A stretch of 64,000 nt of DNA from Piliocolobus tephrosceles (lineage: Eukaryota; Chordata; Mammalia; Primates; Cercopithecidae): assembly GCF_002776525.5 (NCBI RefSeq), contig NC_045437.1:138917150-138981149 (forward strand). The letters are read 5' to 3'. The position numbers and the translations under genes were made by a program. Position 1 is the first letter of the stretch. Every line of letters starts with the position of its first letter. The notes under the pieces were generated by a model. That model was given only the letters and a program-made list of their open reading frames with translations, was not told where the DNA came from and did not search any database. Shown here in pieces: positions 1 through 14,280 of this stretch.

Positions 1-637
1 TAAATACGCTTACTACTTCATTCTATAATGTAATAAAAAAAATTTTCAAAATAAAATGGGGGAAGTTAGCAAACAAGATGTTTACACTCAAAATAATTCC
101 TACTATATCAAAATTGTGATAATTTAAAGTTAACACCTTTGAGTGCCAAGAAAGGCACCTGTCCTATAAGAAGTCCAATTATTGTCAGCTCTTACCAAAA
201 AACACTTTTTGAATTAAAACCCTGAAATAAGATCATCCCAGCTTTTCATTCATGGGAGAAGAGATAAAATTATCCCAAACTTAAACATAAAGGCAAACAG
301 AGATAATGTACAGATTTAATTACCACAGAAAAGAAAAATTTTAGCTGCTTTTTTTTAAACAGGGTAGACAAAATAGACTGATCCATTTCTAAATGAGCAA
401 TTTGTGAAGATACATTTACTCTCATCTACTTCATCTTTGCATTATTCTTGAGTATCTACTCCAATTAGTATTTATTTCACCAATGCCTGTTATTGTCCCC
501 AAAACTACAGCCACTAATATCAATATGAAGAAGGTTCCCAGTCATACTAGGAGTATTTCGCCTTCAGACATGTGTATTGAGGGTATCAGTAAGAAGAATC
601 TGGATCCTAAGTCTTAGGCTAATGTACTTTAAAAGTT

Positions 638-702
638 GGCTGGCCACGGTGGCTCACGCCTGTAATCCCAGCACCTTGGGAGGCTGAGGCAGGCGGATCA
701 CT
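638..702 (+). repeat. Alu 5' fragment (65 bp)
   Basis: Only the first 65 bases of a left monomer, with no A-tail. Confidence 0.8.
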
Positions 703-1454
703 TTGTCATTAGCTTAATATTTTAACAGTTTACATCATTCTGCAAACTAGGGTCTCAATTAGCATTTAATTTTCCAAACAGATTCTACTTTGAGTTGAGA
801 CTGTCAACTTCAGAAACATGCAACAGCTGTTAGTCAAACCAAATTTTCAATACTCTCGTACTGAAGTTTCAACATTAGATTTGCCTCAAATACCCTTATA
901 GTTTCCCATTTACACTGTGAACAGTTCCATTTGAGTGGCAACTGGCTCCTAAAGTCACTCCTTTAATGAAAACAAATATATTATCTATTGATAATAAATA
1001 TCCATCAAAGACCTCAAGGGAAACAGTAGCAGAATTTGTTTTAATTCCACATGACTAAATACGTATTTCCTTTTAGTAAAAAAATTAAACTATATTGCTT
1101 CACTGCTTTAAAAAAATCTAAGTCCTAAATTAAAATAGTCAAAGGTTTCACAAACTCTACATTAGTCATGGTCAGATAAAACACACTGAATAAAGAATAC
1201 AAACTTTTTCCCAAATATTAAGTTTTTTAAGAGCAGACACCATTTCTTCCCCAACGTTTTGGCCCCAAAACTTAATGCCTGACACATAATAGACACAATT
1301 TTTTTATTCAACTTTCTCATACAAAGAGAAGAGGTTAGAATTTTATACTAGCAGAGTTGATTTCTGACCATCTAACTAACAAAACTGACTTATCAGATTT
1401 TCCAGCATTTAGATAACATAACACTGTTTCTTTAATTATTAAAAAATGTTGTTT

Positions 1455-1690
1455 GAGATTAGTCTGGGCAACAACAAAGCAAGACCCTATCTCTCTGAAA
1501 AAATGAAGAAAAAAATATTAGTTAAGTGTAGTGGCACATTACGGTAAGTCTCAGCTACTCAGGTGGCTGGGGCAGGAGGAATGCTAGGGCCCAGAAGCTT
1601 GAGGCTGCAGTGAGCTATCATCATGCCACTGCACTTCGGCCTGGCTGCCAGAGCAAGACCTCATCTCAAAAAAATAAAGTATAAAAATAA
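1455..1690 (+). repeat. AluJ-like, 5' truncated
   Basis: Starts within the left arm; old, diverged copy ending ctcatctcaaaaaaataaag. Confidence 0.75.
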
Positions 1691-1703
1691 ACATAAGAAC
1701 ACT

Positions 1704-2009
1704 GGCCAGACACAGTGGCTCACGCCTGTAATTCCAGCACTTTCAGAGGCCAAGGTGAGCGGATCACAGAATCAAGAGATCGAGACCATCCTGGCCAACA
1801 TGGTGAAGCACCATTTCTACTAAAAATACAAAAATTAGTCGGCCGTGGTGGCATGCACCTATAATTCCAGCCATTCGGGTGGCTGAGGCAGGAAAACTGC
1901 TTGAACCCAGGAGGCGGAAGCTGCAGTGAGCTGAGATCGCACTACTGCCTACTGCACTCCAGCCTGGGCGACAGAGCGTGATTCCGTATCAAAAAAAAAA
2001 AAAAAAAAA
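1704..2009 (+). repeat. Alu
   Basis: Full dimer with 19-A tail; S-like. Confidence 0.9.
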
Positions 2010-2096
2010 GAATGTTTACGTAAGTTCTTCACTGATCAAAGACCACACACTGAAAGTTTAGTGAATAATTTTGTTATTCTCAGTTAAAAAAAATCT

Positions 2097-2365
2097 GGGC
2101 TGGACTTAGGGGCTCACGCCTATAATCCCAGCACTATGGGAGGCCAACACGGACAGATCACTTGAGGCCAGGAGTTCGAGATGAGCCTGGCCAACATAGT
2201 GAAACCCTGTCTCTCCTAAAAATACAAAAATTAGCCAGGCATGGTGGCAAACTCAGGAGGCTGAAGCACAGGAATCACTTGAACCTGTGAGGCCGAGGTT
2301 GCAGTGAGCCAAGATCACACCACTGCACTCCAGCCTGGGTGACAGAGCAAGACTCTGCCTTTATA

Positions 2366-2396
<31 letters not shown>
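2097..2396 (+). repeat. Alu
   Basis: Full dimer with small internal deletion before 'actcaggagg', and a long A-tail. Confidence 0.9.
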
Positions 2397-2400
<4 letters not shown>

Positions 2401-2682
2401 GTTTTTTTGATCATTCACAGAAAAAAAAAAAAAAACAAAAACAAAAAAAGAAGAAAAATGTAAATTTTGGCAATTTGAATCTATATAGTGTAATAAATCC
2501 TAAAAAATTGTAAACCATCGCTCTGAAATCTTCCATCTTTTCTGGCCCAAAAATAAAACACAAGCTATGAGAAATGTGAATATAATACCTCTGGAGAAAG
2601 AATTCTCACTCTTGTTCATCAACTCTCAATTCTATCAAATCTAAAAATAATTAAGCAAATTTAAACAGATTAGTCACAGAAA

Positions 2683-2972
<290 letters not shown>

Positions 2973-3544
2973 GATTAGTCACAGAAAAGACAGTTATGCC
3001 AGTGACTAATCCGCTGTTACAGACATTTTATGAAATCTATGAATTACCTCTAGGGGGAATAATTTTTAAATAAAAATGTATGCATTATCAATGAAAGCAC
3101 ATGCTAGTATCAGAGGTGGAAAAAAGAATACATGCTAAAAATTTCCAAGATTCTCCCTCATTTATAAATATTCTCAGCATACTAAGTCCTTTTCTACAGA
3201 GGTTTTGAAAATTTCTACAACTATGGACTTTGGCTGTTCCTAATATAACAGCATACACCAATGCATGCTGAAATATAAATAATATTCTTAAGAATGATAT
3301 ACACTGATATCATTAACATCTACAAAGATCATGACCTTGAGTTTACCAGTTCTAACTGAACCATCCAAATTTAAGACAAAGTTTAAGAGTTATCAAAGGC
3401 TACCTTTAACATGAGTAAAATATGACCAAAAAACTTTGAAACTGAGTGTTATTTTTAAATAGTGAATAAACATTTCAAAGACAACAAAAGGAAACCCCCA
3501 AAATTTATTTAACCAATTCTCACTAAGGAAAATTCTCCAACACC

Positions 3545-3660
3545 ATTCACTTGCTGTGACCTTGAGCTAGTAACTTAATCTCTCTGCACCTCAATTCTAA
3601 CGTCTGTAAAATTATAATCAGAATTATAGCAATTAAGCCTGACAGTAAGCAGGAAACGTT
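3545..3660 (+). repeat. MIR
   Basis: tgtgaccttgagctagtaacttaatctctctgcacctcaa matches the MIR 3' core. Confidence 0.6.
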
Positions 3661-3860
3661 AGCTATTATTACTATCAGTATTAAAATTATTAACTATAAT
3701 GAAGAAAACCATTTCTACATCCCACACTCTTGTGTCATCTGGGTGGGTATTTTCCTTATTCTCCTAGAGATTAAAATGGAAGAGTATTTCCTAAAGGAGT
3801 TAAAAAAACAAAAATCCCAAGCATCTAACATAAAACTTTATTTACCTTTTGGGTGAACTA

Positions 3861-4844
3861 CAGCTGATCCTTCAACAAGGTGAGAATTAGGGGCATGGAT
3901 AGCCCAGAATTGAAAATCTGTGTATGACCTGACTCCTCAAAATTTTAACTACTAATGGCACGTTGGTGACCAGAAGCCTTACCAATAACATAACGAGTCA
4001 TTTAACTATTTGTAGGTTACATTATATACTGTATTCTTATAATGAAGCTAAAGAAAATAAGAAAATCATATGCAAAATACATTTACAGTACTGTATATGT
4101 TTATGTTGTCTGTTTAAAAGACAAATCACCTCTCTGAAATGGCAGGTAACCACAGCTGCAGACCTCAACCTATGGTATAAATCAAGCAATTTAATATTTC
4201 CTTGTAATGTCATAATTTTTCTGTTTCTTGGGAGTGCTTTCAGAATCATTAGTGATACTTCGTATGGGTCCCATGGTGTTATTCAAGGCTTTCAGTATTG
4301 CATTAAACATGATGAGAAATACTCAACGAAAAGAAATCACTTTTTACTGCATCCAAATTTACCGGAGAGAAGAACTGCTCGCATAAAGATGATTAGCATC
4401 ACACAGTGCTGTAAGCAGATTGCAATATTTACAGGAGGTGGCTAGGGAAAAAAATTATAGTACAGTATATACTAAGGTTAATTTTATGCAGTTATAAATA
4501 CTGTATCTTTACATTTGTTGACATTTCTCTTGACTGCAAATGGTGCCCTGAATGGTCTCCAAGTGTTTGTGTGGGCTCATTTTGACACATTTTAACTCTG
4601 TAATAGATCTGTAATAGACTTGTGTATATTTTATGGTAGTAAATAACAGCATCCACATATATTCTATGCATTCATGACAAACCTTTTTCTCAATTTTTTT
4701 TTTATTATTTCTAGGCTATTCAGTTTGTGAGCTTTTTCAAATTGTTACAAATCTCCAAAAAACAATTTCCAAAATATTCATTGAAAAAAATCTGCTCAAG
4801 TGGACCTGAGCAGTTCATACCCATGTTTGTTCATGGTTCAACTG
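3861..4844. mobile_element. Tigger-type (pogo/Tc1-mariner) DNA transposon
   Basis: Ends cagctgatccttcaac and gttcaactg are inverted relatives of each other and are flanked by TA on both sides. The interior resembles the nonautonomous Tigger3-like consensus (the 'aagccttaccaataacataa' stretch). The frame at 3963-4445 is inside it and is not a gene. Confidence 0.7.
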
Positions 4845-4983
4845 TACTACATGACCTTTCAAATTTTCCACTTGATCCCAAGTTTCCAGATTGCATAGTA
4901 ACTTTAAAGAAACTCCCCATCAATAATTGTGCTGAAGTTAACATAAAATCGTTAAGAGTCTAAAGAACTATGAGCATTATTAT

Positions 4984-5277
4984 CAGTCAGGCGTGGTGGC
5001 TCACGCCTGTAATCCCATCACTTTGGGAGGCAGAGGCAGGAGATCACGAGGCCAGGAGATAGAGACCATCCTGGCTAACGCAGTGAAACCCCGTCTCTAC
5101 TAAAAATACAAAAAAACTGGCTGGGCATGGTAGCGGGTACCTGTAGTACCAGCTACTCAGGAGGCTGAGGCAGGAGAATGGCATGAACCTGGGAGGCGGA
5201 GCTTGCAGTGAGCCAAGACCGCGCCACTGCACTCCAGCCTGGGTGACAAAGAGCTGGGCGGGCGGGGGGAGAGGGGG
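4984..5277 (+). repeat. AluY-like with G-rich tail
   Basis: Flanked by ACTATGAGCATTAT (4967-4980 and 5278-5291). The expected A-tail is replaced by a G-rich tract at 5250-5277. Confidence 0.9.
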
Positions 5278-5399
5278 ACTATGAGCATTATCTTCCAATT
5301 TTTAACAGACAGATGGGCAGGGAAACATGAAGGCAGATGATACTCCACCTGCATTTTTAATGGCAAAGCTCACTCTATAAAGTAGCCAAATGCCTTCTT

Positions 5400-7317
<1,918 letters not shown>

Positions 7318-8270
7318 TTAGTTAATAATTAAGTAACCAGTCCCATAAAATATGAGCAAAGACTTAAAGATATTTCGCCAAAGAAATTATACGAATGCCA
7401 AATGAAAAATGCTGATCACTAGCAATTACAGAAATGCAAATTAAAACCTGTGAGGTACCACTAAACACCTGTCACAATGACTAAAATTAAAAAGACTGAC
7501 CATACACACTGTTAGCCAACATACTGGCAGAACCGGAACCCTCCAAACATTGCTGGCAGCAATGTAAAATGGTACAACCACTTTAGAAAACAGGGAGTTT
7601 CTTTAAAAGTTGGGCATACATTTACTACATGATCTAAACATTCCCCTATCAAGCATTTACCCAAGAGAAATAAAGGCATATACCCATACAAAGACTTGTA
7701 CACAAAGTTCAGAAGCTTTATTCGTAATAGTCAAAAAGCTGGAAATACAGCTTTTGTGTTTCAATGCCCACCAACAGGTAAACCAAAAAATTGTGATATA
7801 CCTACACAACAGACTAGCACTGAGCAATTAAAAAAAGAACATAATGTATTTACACAAAAATTCTAAAAAATGCAAAGTAATCTACAGTGATAGAAAGATC
7901 AAGGATCTCCTGCAGGAGAAAGAAGGGTGGGAGCAACAAGCAAGAAAGTGGGAAAAGGAACATGAGAAAACTTCTGGGGGTAATGGATAGGTTCACAATC
8001 TTGATTGTGGTGATGGTTTCATGGGTATACGTTTTTTTAAGAGTCTGCTATGTCACCCAGGCTGGAGTGCAGTGGCAAGACCATAAGTCACTGCAGCCTC
8101 CAACATCTGGGCTCAAGTAATCCTCTCTGCCGCCTCAGTCTTTCGAGAGGCTGGGATTACAAAAGATGTCTGAAATTATCAGGCAGTACATTTTAAAAAC
8201 ATGCAGTTTATGTCAATTATACTTCAATAAAGCTATTTTTAAAAATTACCCCATCAATAAAACAGCCTGG
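7318..8270 (+). mobile_element. Old L1 fragment, sense, continuation
   Basis: Continues the same L1 (taccactaaacacctgtcac, tggcagcaatgtaaaatgg, cccaagagaaataaa). It is interrupted by an antisense Alu half at 8033-8161. Confidence 0.6.
8033..8161 (-). repeat. Alu left-arm fragment
   Basis: Antisense; ends at ggattacaaaag. Confidence 0.75.
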
Positions 8271-8890
8271 AAAGATGTGAAAAAGATCCCTGGAAGGAAG
8301 GGAATGGAAACCCATATAGAAAAAAAAGGAGTCTTAAAGGGCAACGCAAAATGTCAAATGTTAATTCTGAGTACAATAGTATTTAAGTGGTCTTTTTACT
8401 TTAATGAAGTTGTCAAAAACATCAAGGAAAATAGCAAGTGTTTGTGTGTACCAACTTGAGCATATATTAAATTTTTCTAAATTTTGTTTCAGGATTATGC
8501 TATGTATTCAAAAATTTGATATTTGGTTCTCTAAATCGTAGGAATTTAGAAACAAAATATTTTCCCAGAACCAGAGTAATCTGAATACAGAAGCCAATGT
8601 CTGTGCTTAGAGTGAGAGAAGTATCAACATCACTGGGCCTACTGTCGATCTATTTTTCCAAACTCTGCATTTACCACCTGTCACCGTCCTTCAAAATTCT
8701 TCCTGACAGCTCCCTGGAGAAATGGTTAATTCTGGACCTGAGCTACACAAAATACAAGATAAGCCTGAAATACCTGGTAATCAATGAAAGAAAAAAACAT
8801 GCTTTCAAAAAACAGAAAAGACAGGGAAGTGTCAAAAGGACAAAAGAGCCAAAAAAAGGCTGGAACAACATGAACAACAAAATAATCTGT

Positions 8891-8982
8891 GGCCCGCACA
8901 GTGGCTCACACCTGTAATCCCAGCACTTTAGAGGCCAAGACAAGAGGATTGCTTGAGCCCAGAAGTTCGAGACCAGCCTGGA
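8891..8982 (+). repeat. Alu left-arm fragment
   Basis: Stops after gaccagcctggatga. Confidence 0.75.
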
Positions 8983-9599
8983 TGATATTTTATAAAAATA
9001 TAAAATAAATAATCAAAAATAAGTAAATATCAGCAAGGATAATTGTGGATTACAACCCAAAGAATAAAATTAGTATCGATGGTCTATAGTGATATAAATG
9101 AAAAAAAGAAAAAATATGAAGAATACACAAATCTTCCTTACAGGAAATTTATACTGTAGAAGGAACGAGGGAAATAAAAAAAAAAATCACTATTAGAACT
9201 CAACAGTAATAATAGCAGTAATAATAATGGATCTTGTCTAAGATCCATTAAAATGGTAAAATTAATGAGGGGAACTTTATTTGCAAGGCTTCGAAGCATC
9301 TCCCCCGAAATACTAACAGTAGCTTCAATATATGTCCACAAATTCACATTCTCCTCCCTCTAGAAAGTAGAGCCTAATTCCCCTCTCTCCTTGAGTGTGA
9401 GCTGGACTTGGTGACTAGCATCTAAGGAATAGAAATACTAACCTGACAGATTAACCAAATCATCAGGTTAAATTCATTCAACCAGTTATATATTATGGAC
9501 ACCCAATATGATGTGATAAGGGTAATTTCTGTGGTATTCTTCCCCCAAAAATCCATAACTTCAGTCTAATCATAACATCAAATCCAAATGAGATCAAGT

Positions 9600-9880
9600 G
9601 TCATGGTCACGAAAGACAAGAGGCAAGACAAACTGACACAGATCAGGAGACTACATACAATGTGGCATCTTGAACTGGATCCTAGAACAGAAAAAGGACA
9701 TTACTAGAAAAACTAAGGAAACCCAAATAAAGTCTTTCATTAACAGTATTTTATCGATGTCGATTTCTCAGTTCTGCTAAATGTACCTTGATTATGTAAG
9801 ATGTTAACACTGGATAATAGGTATGTAAGACCTCTCTATTACAACTCTTCCAGAAATCTTATTTTATCTCAAAAATACCA
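9600..9880 (+). mobile_element. Old L1 3'-end-like fragment
   Basis: The 'acaatgtggcatcttgaactggatcctagaacag' type text is typical of old L1M ends. Confidence 0.45.
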
Positions 9881-12600
9881 TTTTCCTGAAAGAAAAAAAA
9901 CTTCAGGAGTCAGAATACTTAACAACTATCTTTTATCTTAGTGTATCCCTTCCCCACTCTGAAGTTAAAACCTACTCAGGTTCATAAGAAAAATCTTCAT
10001 TCTTTCTCATCAAGTGAAAATATATGTTACAGTTAATACTAATGCTCATCTGCAAAATTCTTAAACCGACGATCAAGACAGGTGGATACACTCCAGGGAC
10101 ATCTAGGCAACCTCAGAGTGCAGAAACAAGGGTGTACTTAAGGCACAGCCTACAGCTTTGCATAAACAGCAAATGGGAGAAGCCTGCAAGAGCAGGTAGG
10201 TGTCACATTCATACATTCCAGCTTCAAAATCCCTCTAAGTTTTTTTAATTAAGGAAATAAGTTGGCTATAGTACCCTATTAGGTACCACATGCTTTTCAA
10301 AACAGTTTTGACAATTCGGTTTCAGAGCGCCAATTCACTTCTTAGTGTAAGTATGGTAATACCAAAGATGTGTGAAAGCACTTTCAAAATACGCAAAGGG
10401 TTACACAAACACATAATGATGCTTTATATAGCCAATGAAGTTAATGGCCACCAAAGATTACATCCCGACAAAGTAGATGTGTATACCATCCAGGAAGCCA
10501 AATTTATCTCAATCATCTTTAATCTTTACTTTTTATTAAGTACCTAAGATACAACACACATACCAAAAACGTATTACATGACAGACTGGCCATCTGACAG
10601 AAGAGGAACTCTATCACAAAGTCGCCTGAAGACCTTATTTACTAAGCTACAGGCTGTGAGGGCAATTTTTTTGAAATTGCTTTCCACCTTGTAAGATAAA
10701 ATATTAAGACACTATTCATGTGTTAACACACTATTCATGTGGATGAATTATTTCTACTCTTAACCCTATCACCTGGTTTGCAATTTGGCCTTCCCAACTA
10801 AAGACAGACAGGATGTCCAAGAATACTTAAAAAAAAAAAAAAAAGTAAATAGCTGATTTCTGAGATGTAAAATTATAAACCTAGTTTGCCACCACACTGT
10901 GATCACCAACTACATGTAAGATAACAGTTGCTGAATCTAAATTTAACTCCAGAGCTTGGAAGGGCAGTACTGCACTACCAAAGATTTTTCCCACTTGCTG
11001 TTGACAAATTATTGGGGGGACGGACGAGGCTTCTTTTTTTTTTTGACCTACCTACTTCCACAATTATTCATTCTTCTTCCTAAAGTCAGTAATAGTTTTG
11101 TCCAAGGACGCCAAAGCACAATATAATTAAACAAACAACATACAATGCCTATTTGAATTCTGAAACTTAAAAAAAAAATCAATTTGCAAACTGTTAAAAG
11201 AGCAAGTGGGCACTTTTACCAGACTGACAAAAATAAAAAATTATAAAATTGGCTTTAGTCACAAATGTAAGCTTTATGTTAAATTTTATCTTTTAACACT
11301 AACCCCATCAGTCCTAAGGACGATATAAAATTCACAAACTTTTACAAAAACCTAAAACTGCCTTCTGCCGTTCACTTTCTATGCAAAATACTAGAACGAG
11401 TGGGGAAAAAAAACAGAAAAACCATAAGTTACAAAAGAAAAACTGCTCTAAGTAGGTCACAAACCAACATCACCAAAATCTCCTAATGTTCCCTGGTGGA
11501 TTGTCAGCTGAGAACAGCAAACTGAGTTAAACAAAGAACTGTCTACTTTTCTACCTGTAAGAGGTACAAAAGCTTAGACTTTTCTACCGGTAAGCAGCTC
11601 CAACAAAACTGACTTATGACTTGGTAGGGATGTAGGGCGGCCTTGCCAAGCCTTACATTACCACAATTTGCTTCAACTCACTTGTTCCTGATAAAGGAAT
11701 GCACAAGTGATCAGCTGGAGCACCAGTCTGTGAAATAATCACGTAATTTGCATATTCCTGCCCAAGTGAACCATTTGCCTGAGGCCAGGAACTGTATTTT
11801 TTTTTTTTTAATATTTTAAGTAGAAACTAACAAAATTTTCCCTCAATAATACGTAAGGTAATTTCATTCTATTTTGCCTCAAGCAGTAATAAAATGAGCT
11901 GGACTCAAGCTTTAACAGTTTAAATGCAGATCATTCTAGTGTTTTTCCATTTGACAACTTAAATTGCTCGTCTTTAAGTCTAACTTAAAATGCTAACTCA
12001 ATAGTTAACCAGTCTGTAAGGGCAGGTAACCGGAATTGCTACACCAGGAAAGTTCCAAGTAAATGTTACTTGGAACATTGTTATATTACAACGCATAACA
12101 GCTTCTCTAGATAGAGTTTCTAAAACATGTTTATAGAAATGTTTATGTTTATAGAAGCGTTTCTATAACATAGGAAGATTTATTTCACTAAGCCAAGGAG
12201 TATGCTGGCTTTTAAATAATCTAAAATATGGTAACTCTACTAGAAAAATATAATCTCAAGTGTCTGAAGAAAAGCATCCTGTTTCTGCATATACACAGGA
12301 ACCCAGGAGTAAATGCTAAATAAACGGAGTGTGTACACAAACTTTCATCCACTGATCTCGACTGTCACAGTTGTTTTTTCCAAGACATCTCCAACACCAG
12401 TAATTCATCCAGGGTGACACGCGCCACAGAGATCAAATGTATATCGTAACTGGGCGCCATCCTTTCCATTCCAATTCCGTATTTTAACCCACAGATGCTA
12501 GTGAGATCTGAAACTCGTTGCTTTGCACCTCACTTCCTTCAACTATAAAGTTAATCTTCTCAAGGTCTTTCTCCAAAAGCCTCCTCCAATTAAAAAAAGA
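9880..12600. other. Repeat-poor segment of G3BP1 intron 1
   Basis: About 2.7 kb with no Alu, L1 or MIR that I can recognise, in a window otherwise crowded with them. It holds two perfect short hairpins (12052-12076, 12149-12168), an octamer ATTTGCAT near 11745, and a 16-bp tandem duplication at about 10702-10740. It may contain conserved noncoding sequence. Confidence 0.4.
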
Positions 12601-13737
12601 AAGAGAGAGAGAGAAAAAAATTCAACGTCTAAAACCGGAGCCTAACTTCCCGCTGGCGGGAATTTCCCATCAGCAATCTGAGTTTCAAACTCGATGAGGA
12701 ACACAGTCCATGTTCATTTGCACTTACTCATCGTTTTCCCTACTTTTTTCCAGAAGTTACTGTGGCGGCACATCTACCCACGGCCTGTACGAATACACGT
12801 AGAAAAGAAGCCCAAACCCTTTTCCTTTGTCACATTCCCACTGCCAACCCTAGTCTCCCCGGAAGCCCAGAACTAGCCCAAGTACAAATGCCGCTGCAGC
12901 CTGCTCGGCAGGTGGCCTTTTGAGGCTGATGCTGCCCCGAGGGACAAGTGCTCAGGGGGCAAAGAATAAAACAGGCTTGGGAAGTGGGGGACTCGGAGTC
13001 AGAGGGCCCGGCGTCAGCAAATCCCCGCGCTTCCCGTGCGTGCCTGTGACCCCGCTCTCCAGACCCTTGCCTTGGGCCGCTACGGAAGGAGAACAGCCGT
13101 ACCCACCTCGCCGGTTCACTGCGACAATCAAACGAAAGGCAGAACAGCGGCTCCGCACAGTGTCTGGCACACACCGAGAGCGTGGAAAGAACACTGGTTG
13201 TTACCATCACTCCGTGCACTCGCTGCTCCCTTTCCTCCCTGCAAAACTGAAGGCACTTCTGCGGCGCGCGGACCACAAGACTCCAGACTTTAGTGCTGCA
13301 CCCACCCTTAAACGAAAGCCTCCTTCTGGTCCGAACCCACTGGATCTCTTGGCCAGGGGACGAAAAAATTCCGCAGGCGCGTGGCGGAGAGGGTGAAGGG
13401 CGGGAAACGCTGGGCGCAGAGCCCCTAGCCCCCGAGACCGCCCTGGGGCCCGGGCGGCGGCCGAGGCTCACTCCCGCCCCGCGTGGCCGTTGGACGCAGC
13501 ACGCGCACGCGGCGAACACGGCCACGCGCCCCAGTCGGGAGGGGAGGGGGAGCGGAGAGCCGCCGCGCTCCCGTCCGTCCGCCGCGCGCGCCTGCGGCCG
13601 CTGGGGTTGGGGTGGGGGTGGGGGACGCGCCTGGCGCGGCCGCGGCGAGCGCCACTCAGACTTCTCCCTCTCACAACTGCCGCGGCTCGGCTTAGTCCTC
13701 TGGCTGCCCTGCCCCGCCCACACCCCTGCGTACCTAC

Positions 13738-13815
13738 CTGGTTGAGCTGGAGAGGAACTAGCTCTGCTCCGCAGCACCAAGGATAGCAGGAACGCCTCAC
13801 GCAACTGCGTCCGCA
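13738..13815 (-). other. G3BP1: G3BP1 exon 1 (noncoding 5' UTR)
   Basis: On the minus strand a strong donor, CAG/GTAGGTAC, ends the exon at 13738. A TATA-like TATATAG (13839-13845) lies about 25-30 bases upstream of the proposed start near 13815. G3BP1 is an RNA-binding scaffold of stress granules, and its start codon lies in exon 2. I infer the name because in human 5q33.1 G3BP1 is divergent from ATOX1 and the two starts are roughly 13-18 kb apart; no coding exon is here to confirm it. The 5' end is uncertain by tens of bases. Confidence 0.72.
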
Positions 13816-14280
13816 CACACGCGTGCTCCGCCGCCGGTCTATATAGCTGCCACTCACCCTAACTTGTTACGGCCAGGTCGGGCGACGGGATGACCAATCC
13901 CGACCGCGTCCTCTGGGCTCTTCGAACAGCAATTGGGCACTTACTCGGGATGAAGGCGTGGCTCTTGATTGGCTTTGACTCATGCCTATGAGACTGTGAG
14001 GATCTCGTTTCCCTAGTAACAGATCGGCACTAAGCGAGACCAATAACCGAAAAGTACAATAGAAAGGCGGGTGAGCAGTTCTTTGACTGATACCCACAGT
14101 AGCCAATAAATATGCGGGACTGCTCTTATTCGTTAACACGTCTTCCCCTGGGCGGAGATCCGTTTTCCATGCAGGAGCGGTTGCGCCACAAGGTGGGGCC
14201 CGTGTACTTTTGGGAAGTAAACCCCTAGCAACTAGGAGGCGGGCGCCCGAGAGGCCAAGACAGCATGTGGCCAATCGCAA
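13816..14280 (-). promoter_or_regulatory. G3BP1: G3BP1 core and proximal promoter with six CCAAT boxes
   Basis: TATA-like box at 13839-13845. CCAAT or its complement occurs at 13894-13898, 13932-13936, 13968-13972, 14040-14044, 14103-14107 and 14271-14275. CCAAT is the NF-Y site, and multiple copies are typical of strong CpG promoters. Whether the region also fires in the plus direction is unknown. Confidence 0.6.

Noticed and set aside
3963..4445. 160-residue frame
   Set aside because: Lies inside the Tigger-type transposon, a nonautonomous copy without transposase motifs.
12830..13816. 328-residue open frame on the minus strand across the G3BP1 exon 1/intron 1 boundary
   Set aside because: GC-rich chance frame: Arg/Pro/Gly-rich, no domain, crosses a strong splice donor, and overlaps several equally long frames on the other strand.
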